This document shows, piece after piece, positions 1 to 5,338 of a stretch of 7,136 nt of DNA; within the stretch, counting starts at the first letter, position 1; the number at the start of each line of letters is the position of its first letter. The position numbers were made by a program, and so were the translations under genes. The stretch is taken from the NCBI GenBank assembly GCA_002404055.1, contig DHIZ01000121.1:1-7136 (forward strand). The letters are read 5' to 3'. This DNA comes from Chloroflexi bacterium UBA4733 (GTDB lineage: Bacteria; Chloroflexota; UBA4733). The notes below the pieces were generated by a model that worked only from the letters and a program-made list of their open reading frames with translations, was not told the DNA's origin and did not search any database.

Positions 1-27
1 GCAATGTTTCCAAGTGCCAGTAGTCTA

Positions 28-114
28 TCAGATGGCGTATCCGCTATTAGTGAGCTTTACACGCCGTTGCACGGCCGCGGCCTCTGCCGCTTGCGTGGTA
101 TCGAGGTCAGGCAT
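28..114 (-). CDS. 28-residue ORF coupled to the upstream gene by TGATG
   Basis: The ORF begins with ATG at 114-112, which shares a base with the TGA stop (116-114) of the 203-residue gene, giving the TGATG overlap typical of translational coupling. It encodes MPDLDTTQAAEAAAVQRRVK followed by LTNSGYAI, then TGA at 30-28. The product would be small, soluble and partly helical, with no membrane segment and no motif I recognise. I see no strong ribosome binding site of its own, so expression would rely on the upstream gene. It may be a real mini-gene, or the surviving N-terminus of a larger gene cut off by the kind of deletion seen elsewhere in this window. The overlap is what I see; the function is unknown. 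Confidence 0.3.
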   Translation of the reverse strand: MPDLDTTQAAEAAAVQRRVKLTNSGYAI

Positions 115-725
115 CAAGAATCGCAGGTGAGGTCTTTGGCCCAGGTACCGCCGGGCAGCGCCTCGTAGCCGCGTTCGTGGAGGAACGCTTGCCAGGTAGG
201 TGGTGAGTAGTGTACCTGCCGATCCGGGGTGAGGATGCGCTCGACGCCGGGCGTGCAGCGGGTCAGTTCCTGCTCGCACCCAATCCAGAGCGTGTGCAAC
301 AGGGCGTCGTCACGCCAGTCGTCCTGTCGGCACCAGGGGAATAGCATGCACTCCCACAGCATGAGCGAGCGCTCCCGTACAGCAAACCAGGCCCGCACCG
401 TCCCAATCTCCAGATGCGCCTTGCTTTGCTCTGCCGGCAGCGGACGCAGCGTCGTCGTTGCGTCGGGACCGGTCCCACCAGCATGTGGCGTTGCCCGTTC
501 CAAGACAATATATGGCCGGGCGCGCAGGTAGATACCCCGCTCGTGGCCGTGCAGCAATGCCAGGCGAGCGGTGCGTCGCCGATAAGGAACGGGACCGGGT
601 TCGACGCGCATATACACGGATACCGTCTCCTCGTCCAAACACCCCATGCCCAGGCAGGTGTCGATTTGGCGATAGAACAGGCCGCCAGGCGGCCGCATCG
701 TAACTGGGGTAGAGAGTGCTGCCAA
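114..725 (-). CDS. Uncharacterised 203-residue protein
   Basis: I cannot assign a function. The start is TTG at 725-723, chosen because the minus strand just upstream reads GAGAGGAGACCTTGA, placing AGGAG seven bases before the TTG; the next in-frame ATG is nine codons on and lacks such a site. The protein is soluble, with no signal peptide or membrane segment. Its most protein-like stretch is residues about 105-145, which contains RAWFAVRERSLMLWEC and a Trp/Cys-rich section ending near TLWIGCEQEL. The C-terminal part contains WQAFLHERGYEALPGG. The W, C and R spacing recalls uncharacterised proteins I associate with Ktedonobacteria, but this is a remembered resemblance, not a search. It contains Cys residues in several places without a clear metal-binding arrangement. 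A 28-codon ORF follows with a TGATG overlap. Confidence 0.65.
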   Translation of the reverse strand: MAALSTPVTMRPPGGLFYRQIDTCLGMGCLDEETVSVYMRVEPGPVPYRRRTARLALLHGHERGIYLRARPYIVLERATPHAGGTGPDATTTLRPLPAEQSKAHLEIGTVRAWFAVRERSLMLWECMLFPWCRQDDWRDDALLHTLWIGCEQELTRCTPGVERILTPDRQVHYSPPTWQAFLHERGYEALPGGTWAKDLTCDS

Positions 726-947
726 TCAAGGTCTCCTCTCGGTAGATATTCGGCGGAACACCAGGCGCTGATGGAACGCTCGTCCTGTCTATGGGCAGCA
801 TGCGGGACTCACATCAACGGAGTGTAATGCCAACAGGCGATTGCCTTAAAAGTGCCGGTGAATTGCCCTGACCGAGGATCAGCCATCCTGCCGGATGGTC
901 GACACATTACCGACCCCATGGGGGGCGGAAGGCGGTGGTCTCGACCG
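726..947. other. Gene-free interval, about 220 bp
   Basis: I find no supported gene here. On the minus strand the first bases (726-740) hold the ribosome binding site of the 203-residue gene, and its promoter should lie within the next 100 bases. I see no convincing -35/-10 pair there. The perfect palindrome CCCCATGGGG at 914-923 is short and may be chance. The right edge is the stop codon of the receiver-domain remnant. Confidence 0.5.
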
Positions 948-1142
948 CTAACGTGCCTTGCTGGGCGTGAGCGAGCGCCGACCGATGGCGAGGAGGTCAT
1001 CCAGATCGAAGGGCTTGGCGAGCAAACCATCGGTGGCGAGTTGAACGGCAAGTAGCTCAGGTTGGGAGGCGGCCGTGAACAGGATGATGGGAGAATGACC
1101 AGCGGGAGTGGCACGGTAGGTGGCCACGAAGCCCCGAATGTG
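948..1142 (-). pseudogene. Response-regulator receiver domain, C-terminal fragment
   Basis: The minus-strand frame that ends in a stop at 950-948 encodes about 64 residues with the layout of the last half of a CheY-like receiver domain. These are RGFVATYR, then the beta-4 strand SPIILFTAA with the conserved Thr/Ala switch position, then GLLAKPFDLDDLLAI. That last block contains the conserved Lys-Pro-Phe of beta-5 (Lys codon at about 1016-1014) and helix alpha-5. The phosphoacceptor Asp and the N-terminal acidic pair are absent because homology stops near 1142, where the sequence turns into an amino acid permease in another frame. The fragment therefore cannot be phosphorylated. In intact relatives this would be a two-component receiver, free-standing or at the end of a hybrid kinase. 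The domain call is firm; the original gene is unknown. Confidence 0.7.
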
Positions 1143-1158
1143 GTCGCTGGCCGAGCCT

Positions 1159-1710
1159 GATCGTGCCGCGTGGGGCCCGGTAGGACCGGTGTAGCGCCGG
1201 GGCGTCCCCACGGAGCAGCCAGACCGCGACACTGGGCAGGGCGATGCTGATGAGGTAGGCCAGGTTCGTTGCCGGGATGAGCCACACCGGGTCACTGATC
1301 CACAAGAGCAACGTCGCCATGCCGGCCGTCAGCATGGTGGCAACCCAGGGCACATCGTGACGATTTCGCCGCGTCATCAGGCGCGGCAGGAGGCCGTCCT
1401 CCGCCAGTTGCAGCAACGTGCGCGAGGCGCCGGCCAGCGGCTGCAGGGTACCGAGGAACATATTGAGCGTCAGGAAGCCGATGGCGGCAGCCCGCGCCGC
1501 AGTACCGAAGAGCGGCGCGAAGGTCGGCCTGAGGGCCTGCACGAGATCGCCTTCCAAGGGTGGCGATCCCAGGACGCCAAGCCAGAGGACCGGCAACACC
1601 AGGAAGTAGAGCGACGCCATGGCCCCGCTGGCGAACATGGCGCGCGGCACCGTGCGCTCGGGATCAACCATCTCCCCGACATGACAGGCGGCGGCTTCGA
1701 AGGCTGGTGC
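1159..1710 (-). pseudogene. APC-family amino acid permease, internal fragment
   Basis: The frame encodes the middle of an amino acid/polyamine permease of the APC superfamily. Homology begins around FEAAACHVGEM (about 1701-1669) and continues through DPERTVPRAM, the conserved cytoplasmic signature of these transporters. Counting from the Met at 1671, likely membrane helices lie at residues 15-35, 59-80, 108-126 and 130-153. The conserved SRTLLQLAEDGLLP loop is at 83-96, and YRAPRGTI at 164-171 marks the following cytoplasmic loop. Upstream an in-frame TGA at 1728-1726 blocks any N-terminal extension, so the first half of the usual 12-helix protein is missing. Downstream the homology ends at about 1159 and the frame runs on as unrelated sequence to a stop at 1059-1057. 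An ATG at 1671 could start translation, but a partial transporter would be non-functional. Confidence 0.75.
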
Positions 1711-1747
1711 GGCTGACGCCGTTCTTCACCCGTTAGCCGAACGCTTG

Positions 1748-3256
1748 CTACTTCTTGGCGTTGCTCAGATATTCCTGCATCTTCGCTTCCGCTTGTTGTT
1801 GAGCGTTGGCGAGTGCGGCTTGCGGTTCCACCTTCAGGTTCTTCGCCGCGTTCTGCGCGTTGTCCACATAGCTTGCGAAGTCCTGCTGGATGCCGATGAC
1901 GGGCGTGATGCGTGTGTTCGGGCTCTGGTAGATATCTGTCCAGACCTTGAAGGCCGGGAACTTCTTGAGGTAGTCCTGGAAGGGCTGTTCGGGGATGACC
2001 TTGGGGGAGCAGGGAATCCAGCCGCCGAAGGTGCAGATGGTGGCCATCTGCGCCGGGCTGCCGAAGCCGCTCCAGAACTTCAGGAAGTCCAGCGCCGCGT
2101 GTTGCTGCTTGGCCTCCTTGAAGATGACCTGGTAGTTGCCGTTGATCCAGGAGGCGGAAGAGCGGCCGCCGGGCGGGAAGGGCAGCGGTACTACGCCATA
2201 CGTGAAACCTTTTGCCACGTCGCGGACGGCGTCGAGGACGCGCCACTGACCTTCCACGCTCATGCCGATCGTGTTGTTGAGCATCGCCCAGATTTTGCCC
2301 CCGCTGGAGGCGCCGTTGATCTTGTTCAGGTTGTCCAGTTGCGCCGCCGAATAGCGCTTGTGGTAGCCAACGATCCAGTTCAACGCCGTGAGATTCTTGT
2401 CGGCAGTGATGGTGATCTTCTGCGCCGCGTCGTCATAGATGTCGCCGCCGAAGACGTCGCTGAACTGCCAGAGGTCGCCCGGATAGAAGCCCATCTGCGT
2501 GTAGGCATTGTCCTGCCCTTGCTTGAACAGCTTCTCGGCGTAGCTGTCCAGCGTCTGGATGTCCTTGGGACCCTGTTCTGGATCGAGGCCGGCTTGCTGG
2601 AAGAGTTGCTTGTTCCAGACCAGGGCCCAGCTATTCATCGTGCTCGGTGCGCCGTACTGGTGGCCCTGGTACTGCCCGATCTGGTAGGCGATCGGCCAGA
2701 ACCACTCCTTGAAAGGCGCTTGATCGGCCGGCGCCAGCAACGGCTCCAGGGCGGTGATCACGCCCTTGTCGGCCCAGGTGGGAAGCACCTTGTTCCACTC
2801 CGTCATGATGTCGGGCGGCGTGCCACCGGCGATGCTGGCGATCACCTTCTGCTCCGGGGTGCTCTTGGTGTCGCCCACCACCAGCGTCGGCTGGACCACC
2901 ACCGAAGTGGAACTCTTGTTGAACATGGGCACGATCTGCCCTTCGATCACTTCTTGCCAGGGATGGTTCCACATGTGCCAGTACTGCACGGTGGCTTTGC
3001 CGCCTGCCGCCACCTTGGGCGCGGCGCTGGATGAGGCGGCCGTAGCTGCACTGGCCGTCGTTGCCGGACTGGCTGTGGCCGCACCGCTAGTCGTCGCGGC
3101 CGTGCTGGTAGCGCTACTTGCTACCGTGCTCGCCGTACTCGCGCCGCAAGCAGCGAGCAGGGACGCGCCAGAGACGCCCAGGACGAAGACACCGGCCCGC
3201 CGGAGCGCTTCCCGGCGCGAGAGTGCCGCAGGCCCTTCCCACGCGTGACGAATCAT
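1748..3256 (-). CDS. ABC transporter extracellular solute-binding lipoprotein, sugar (CUT1) type
   Basis: This is an intact 502-residue lipoprotein that would capture a substrate, most likely a sugar or oligosaccharide, outside the membrane and pass it to an ABC permease. I place the start at ATG 3256-3254 because GGAAGGAGA lies just upstream on the minus strand; a longer reading to 3325 has no such support. The N-terminus has a Tat-like twin arginine (SRREAL, residues 13-18), a hydrophobic stretch and a lipobox LAAC with the acylated Cys at 37. Residues 38-86 form an Ala/Ser/Thr linker. The mature domain starts with VQYWHMWNHPW and includes IASIAGGTPPDIMTEWNK, typical of family 1 solute-binding proteins, then runs to a normal C-terminus. 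It differs from the usual arrangement in having no permease genes next to it: 20 bp past its stop the sequence becomes a truncated amino acid permease. The substrate cannot be told from sequence. Confidence 0.9.
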   Translation of the reverse strand: MIRHAWEGPAALSRREALRRAGVFVLGVSGASLLAACGASTASTVASSATSTAATTSGAATASPATTASAATAASSSAAPKVAAGGKATVQYWHMWNHPWQEVIEGQIVPMFNKSSTSVVVQPTLVVGDTKSTPEQKVIASIAGGTPPDIMTEWNKVLPTWADKGVITALEPLLAPADQAPFKEWFWPIAYQIGQYQGHQYGAPSTMNSWALVWNKQLFQQAGLDPEQGPKDIQTLDSYAEKLFKQGQDNAYTQMGFYPGDLWQFSDVFGGDIYDDAAQKITITADKNLTALNWIVGYHKRYSAAQLDNLNKINGASSGGKIWAMLNNTIGMSVEGQWRVLDAVRDVAKGFTYGVVPLPFPPGGRSSASWINGNYQVIFKEAKQQHAALDFLKFWSGFGSPAQMATICTFGGWIPCSPKVIPEQPFQDYLKKFPAFKVWTDIYQSPNTRITPVIGIQQDFASYVDNAQNAAKNLKVEPQAALANAQQQAEAKMQEYLSNAKK

Positions 3257-3261
3257 GCCAT

Positions 3262-3275
3262 CTCTCCTTCCATTT
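3262..3275 (-). promoter_or_regulatory. Ribosome binding site of the solute-binding lipoprotein gene
   Basis: On the minus strand the bases before ATG 3256 read AATGGAAGGAGAGATGGC. The AGGAGA core stands about six bases from the start codon. It decides between the ATG at 3256 and the longer in-frame reading to 3325. Confidence 0.7.
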
Positions 3276-3326
3276 GCTATGGTGTTGACGCTGCCGAGGA
3301 TGAGAAGATGATGAGAGGGTAGCACA

Positions 3327-3683
3327 TTGGGGCCGAAGAACGCACAGCGCAGCTTCGTCTACGATGCGCGCACTGGTCGGCTCGAGGCGTCCGAGGTAGT
3401 GCTGGCGTCGCATATTCTCTACCCGATTGCCGACGCCGTGCCGGTCTCACCACGAGAGCGGGTATTGCATCTCCCGGCAACGTCACCACCGCAACCTACT
3501 ACGTTGCGACCTCCCCTGGTAACCAGTCACTGCTCCCGCCGGCACGTGGGCGGGCGCTCCCCACAACCATGGGGGGCGGCGATTATCCTGCCTGGCGGTG
3601 AAGTAGGCATCCTGCGATCCTGGTGGAACGCCGCCGACGGGAGTGAATGGCGCTGGCAGGTGGAGTTCTACAACCACCGTTAG
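3327..3683 (+). CDS. Doubtful 118-residue hypothetical protein with a Trp-rich C-terminus
   Basis: I do not recognise a family. The frame opens with TTG at 3327, preceded by GAGGG about seven bases upstream, and ends with TAG at 3681-3683. The N-terminal part (FVYDARTGRLEASEVVLA) and the last 33 residues look like real protein, the latter holding LPGGEVGILRSWWNAADG followed by EWRWQVEFYNHR. The middle (residues about 50-78, Pro/His/Arg-rich) looks like out-of-frame translation, so a pair of compensating frameshifts, or a decayed gene, is possible. It points away from the lipoprotein gene and may share a divergent upstream region with it. A 7-bp inverted repeat spans its stop codon. The product would be soluble with no signal peptide. 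Function unknown. Confidence 0.4.
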   Translation: MGPKNAQRSFVYDARTGRLEASEVVLASHILYPIADAVPVSPRERVLHLPATSPPQPTTLRPPLVTSHCSRRHVGGRSPQPWGAAIILPGGEVGILRSWWNAADGSEWRWQVEFYNHR

Positions 3684-3695
3684 CTCCCACGGTGG
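3674..3695 (+). terminator. Hairpin across the stop of the 118-codon ORF
   Basis: CCACCGT (3674-3680) pairs perfectly with ACGGTGG (3689-3695) across an 8-base loop that begins with the TAG stop codon. No T-run follows, so it is at best a weak intrinsic terminator. Its position between the 118-codon ORF and the next promoter suits a transcript end. Confidence 0.35.
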
Positions 3696-3753
3696 CCCGC
3701 CGCGGGAAGGCCGCTGTCGTGCCGTCAGCAGGGACCAGCAGAGCGCACGTGCC

Positions 3754-3782
3754 TTGACTTTATGCGTACCTTCGCATATACT
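3754..3782 (+). promoter_or_regulatory. Sigma-70 promoter of the arsR-family operon
   Basis: TTGACT (3754-3759) and TATACT (3777-3782) are separated by exactly 17 bases, each one mismatch from the TTGACA/TATAAT consensus. Transcription would begin near 3788-3790, giving a leader of about 65 bases before the ArsR-family gene. This is the best promoter match I can find in the window. An inverted repeat fills the spacer, so RNA polymerase and a repressor would compete for the site. Confidence 0.8.
3761..3778 (+). promoter_or_regulatory. 18-bp palindromic operator inside the promoter spacer
   Basis: TATGCGTACCTTCGCATA consists of the perfect half-sites TATGCG and CGCATA separated by six bases. 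It starts just after the -35 box and overlaps the first bases of the -10 box. Dimeric winged-helix repressors of the ArsR family bind such imperfect palindromes at their own promoters, and the regulator gene lies about 75 bases downstream. I infer autorepression by the adjacent gene product. No second copy occurs in the window. Confidence 0.7.
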
Positions 3783-3790
3783 ACGGGAAC

Positions 3791-3808
3791 GCGCCGGCTT
3801 GCCGGTGC
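3791..3808 (+). other. Leader hairpin upstream of the ArsR-family gene
   Basis: In the predicted 5' leader, GCGCCGG (3791-3797) can pair with CCGGTGC (3802-3808) over a CTTG loop, with one G-U pair. It sits at the very start of the inferred transcript, where it could stabilise the RNA. It is short, and such stems are common in GC-rich DNA, so a role is uncertain. Confidence 0.25.
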
Positions 3809-3853
3809 AGCGCTAGGCACACCCGGCACTGTCAAAGGAATCGAGGATAAACC

Positions 3854-4171
3854 ATGGATGACGACAGTTTGTACGAGCGGCAGGCGCGGTTGTGCCAGGT
3901 ACTGACCGACCCCAAGCGCCTGCGTCTACTCGCCGCCATGCGCCACGGCGAGCGCTCCGTCGGTGACCTCGCCGAAACCATCGCCGCTAGCTCGACCAAC
4001 GTCTCGCAGCATCTGGCGTTGATGCGCGATGTCGGCATGGTCGCAACGCGCCGCGAAGGGACGACGATCTACTACCGGCTGGCCTACCCGAAGATCATGG
4101 ACGCCTGCGACCTCATCCACGAGATTTTGCGCGCCCAACTCAGCGATGCCGCCGCGCTCGTCGGTCGCTAG
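3854..4171 (+). CDS. ArsR/SmtB-family winged-helix transcriptional repressor
   Basis: This 105-residue protein has the full winged-helix layout of the ArsR family. RLCQVLTDPKRLRLLAAM (residues 12-29) is the N-terminal dimer and first DNA-binding helix region. SVGDLAETIAASSTNVSQHL (35-54) is the helix-turn-helix with the usual SxxxVSQHL recognition helix. VATRREGTTIYYRL (63-76) is the beta-wing. The start is ATG 3854, with GAGGA upstream. The classic metal site of alpha-3 (ELCVCDLC) is missing; the equivalent is ERSVGDLA. Instead there are two cysteines, Cys14 and Cys85, and His89 in the last helix. Persulfide sensors of this family (BigR, SqrR) use a pair of cysteines, though at other positions, so a thiol switch is possible but not shown. 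Its neighbours are a persulfide dioxygenase-rhodanese remnant and DUF302, which supports a sulfur or thiol signal. It probably represses its own promoter. Confidence 0.92.
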   Translation: MDDDSLYERQARLCQVLTDPKRLRLLAAMRHGERSVGDLAETIAASSTNVSQHLALMRDVGMVATRREGTTIYYRLAYPKIMDACDLIHEILRAQLSDAAALVGR

Positions 4172-4212
4172 CGCCGTCGGCGCTGCGATCTTCCCGCAGA
4201 AAGGAAGCCCAG

Positions 4213-4646
4213 GTGTATCTGCAACAGTTCTTCGTCGAGGGCCTCGGTCACCAGTCGTACCTGGTCGGCTCCGACACCACCAAAGAAGCCTTCGTTCGGA
4301 ATGGGAAGCTGACCACATCCCAGAGGCGCAGCATCTGCCGCTCGGTAGCAACATGCCGGCGCAACTGGACGACCTGCACCTGGACCCGACGCGTCCGGTG
4401 ATCGTCGTCTGCGGCTCCGGCTACCGCTCCAGCATCACCAGCAGCCTCTTGCAACAGCGGGGCTACCAGGAGGTCTGGAACACCCTGGGCGGCATGACCG
4501 CCTGGCAGGAGGCCGGGTTGCCGACCGTGCGACCGCAGAAGATGGCTGCCGGGGCGAGAGCCGAAGCCCCGGACCGGCAACGGGAGGACGAAGTTCAGCA
4601 CCTGCTGCGTGGGGATGGCACGCCGCTTGCGGCGACCCGTAGATAG
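4213..4646 (+). pseudogene. Persulfide dioxygenase (MBL fold)-rhodanese fusion, internally deleted
   Basis: The gene opens with GTG at 4213 after a clear AAGGA site and encodes MYLQQFFVEGLGHQSYLVGS then DTTKEAFV. That is the beginning of an ETHE1-like metallo-beta-lactamase-fold persulfide dioxygenase, the enzyme that oxidises glutathione persulfide to sulfite. After about 28 residues (near 4296) homology jumps, in another frame, to the end of a rhodanese domain: EWEADHIPEAQHLPLG, then VIVVCGSGYRSS with the catalytic Cys at 4410-4412, then LGGMTAWQEAGLP. The HxHxDH iron-binding motif and most of both domains, roughly 1 kb by family length, are gone. The frame change means the rhodanese end cannot be read from the GTG. 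A charged tail of about 40 residues follows before the stop at 4646. Domain identities are firm; whether the deletion is real or an assembly artefact is open. Confidence 0.8.
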
Positions 4647-4717
4647 TCAATAGTTGTCGGCGGAGACCCAATGTCGTTTGCATCCCCGCCAAGCAGAGCA
4701 CGTGAAGGAAAAAGAGT

Positions 4718-5137
4718 ATGACAGTAACACCAAACCGCAGCTATAGCTTCGGCACGACAGTGCCGGCGCCCTATGCTGAGGCGGTCGAACAAACCCGGGC
4801 CGCGCTGAAAGAGCAGGGGTTCGGTGTCCTCACGGAGATCGATGTACGCAAGACGCTCAACGAGAAACTGGGCGAGGACTTCCGCCCCTACGTCATCCTG
4901 GGAGCCTGCAACCCGCCCCTGGCCCACAAGGCCCTGCAGGCGGAACTTGGCATTGGCCTGCTCCTGCCCTGCAATGTTGTGGTTTATGACAATGGCGATG
5001 GTACGAGCACGGTCGAGGCGATGAACCCCGAAGCAGCTTTAGGCATCGTCGGTGACAACCCGGCCATCGCTGAGGTCGCCCGTGAAGCCACGATGCGGCT
5101 GAGCCAGGCAGTCGACCGGCTGGGCGGGGCGGCATGA
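4718..5137 (+). CDS. DUF302 domain protein
   Basis: This 139-residue protein belongs to the DUF302 family, small alpha/beta proteins of unknown function often found near rhodaneses and sulfur-oxidation genes. The family hallmarks are present: GFGVLTEIDVRKTLNEKLG (residues 34-52), YVILGACNPPLA with Cys64 (58-69), and LLLPCNVVVYDNGDGTSTVE with Cys85 (81-100). Length and ends match the family. The start is ATG 4718, preceded by GAAGGA some ten bases upstream. There is no signal peptide, so it acts in the cytoplasm. The two conserved cysteines, and its place after a persulfide dioxygenase-rhodanese gene under an ArsR-type regulator, suggest a role in handling reactive sulfur or thiols; that is inference from context. 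Its stop overlaps the start of the next small gene. Confidence 0.92.
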   Translation: MTVTPNRSYSFGTTVPAPYAEAVEQTRAALKEQGFGVLTEIDVRKTLNEKLGEDFRPYVILGACNPPLAHKALQAELGIGLLLPCNVVVYDNGDGTSTVEAMNPEAALGIVGDNPAIAEVAREATMRLSQAVDRLGGAA

Positions 5138-5244
5138 GCGGCGTGCTGGCGCTGCTGCAGGGACCCGCTATCCTCGTCCTCGGGCTGGCCGTCTATCTCC
5201 TGCTCCAACTCGTCATCCTGCCCCGGCTGGGTGTCGGGACTTGA
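5134..5244 (+). CDS. 36-residue single-pass membrane miniprotein
   Basis: ATG at 5134 overlaps the TGA stop of the DUF302 gene as ATGA, a classic sign of translational coupling. The product is MSGVLALLQG followed by about 20 hydrophobic residues (PAILVLGLAVYLLLQLVILP, 11-30) and a short tail RLGVGT. The tail Arg may set the topology with the C-terminus inside, but this is weak. I do not recognise a family. The hydrophobic segment has the length of one transmembrane helix and the frame ends shortly before a hairpin that could terminate the operon. It could be an accessory membrane peptide of the sulfur-response operon. A chance frame is the alternative, since GC-rich DNA yields Leu/Val-rich short ORFs. 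Confidence 0.55.
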   Translation: MSGVLALLQGPAILVLGLAVYLLLQLVILPRLGVGT

Positions 5245-5256
5245 ATGATGCCGGCC

Positions 5257-5275
5257 CGCCGTCCGGAGGACGGCG
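5257..5275 (+). terminator. GC-rich hairpin at the end of the sulfur-response operon
   Basis: CGCCGTCC (5257-5264) and GGACGGCG (5268-5275) form a perfect 8-bp stem with a GGA loop, 12 bases past the miniprotein stop. No T-tract follows on either strand, so it is not a textbook intrinsic terminator. Its position suits a transcript end or a 3' stability element. Confidence 0.45.
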
Positions 5276-5338
5276 CTGACGCGCGTCACCCCGCCAGGAG
5301 ATGAGCGTAGTTTGTTCGCTCCCGCGTCAGAGTATTCC

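Noticed and set aside
916..928. A 13-base sequence CCATGGGGGGCGG that also occurs near 3570.
   Set aside because: One shared 13-mer within 7 kb is within chance expectation, especially in GC-rich DNA, and the flanks differ.
1470..2246. A 258-codon minus-strand frame overlapping the solute-binding protein and the permease remnant.
   Set aside because: It is an out-of-frame reading of two recognisable genes, with an Arg/Pro/Gln-rich translation typical of shadows.
1745..3034. A 429-codon open frame on the plus strand, opposite the solute-binding protein.
   Set aside because: It is the mirror of a clearly conserved gene in GC-rich DNA. Its translation is rich in Leu, Arg, Val and Ala without motifs, and it has no better start signal.
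4671..4721. A 16-codon ORF that overlaps the DUF302 start by ATGA.
   Set aside because: Low-complexity translation (MSFASPPSRAREGKRV) and no ribosome binding site. The overlap arises because the DUF302 start itself is ATGA.
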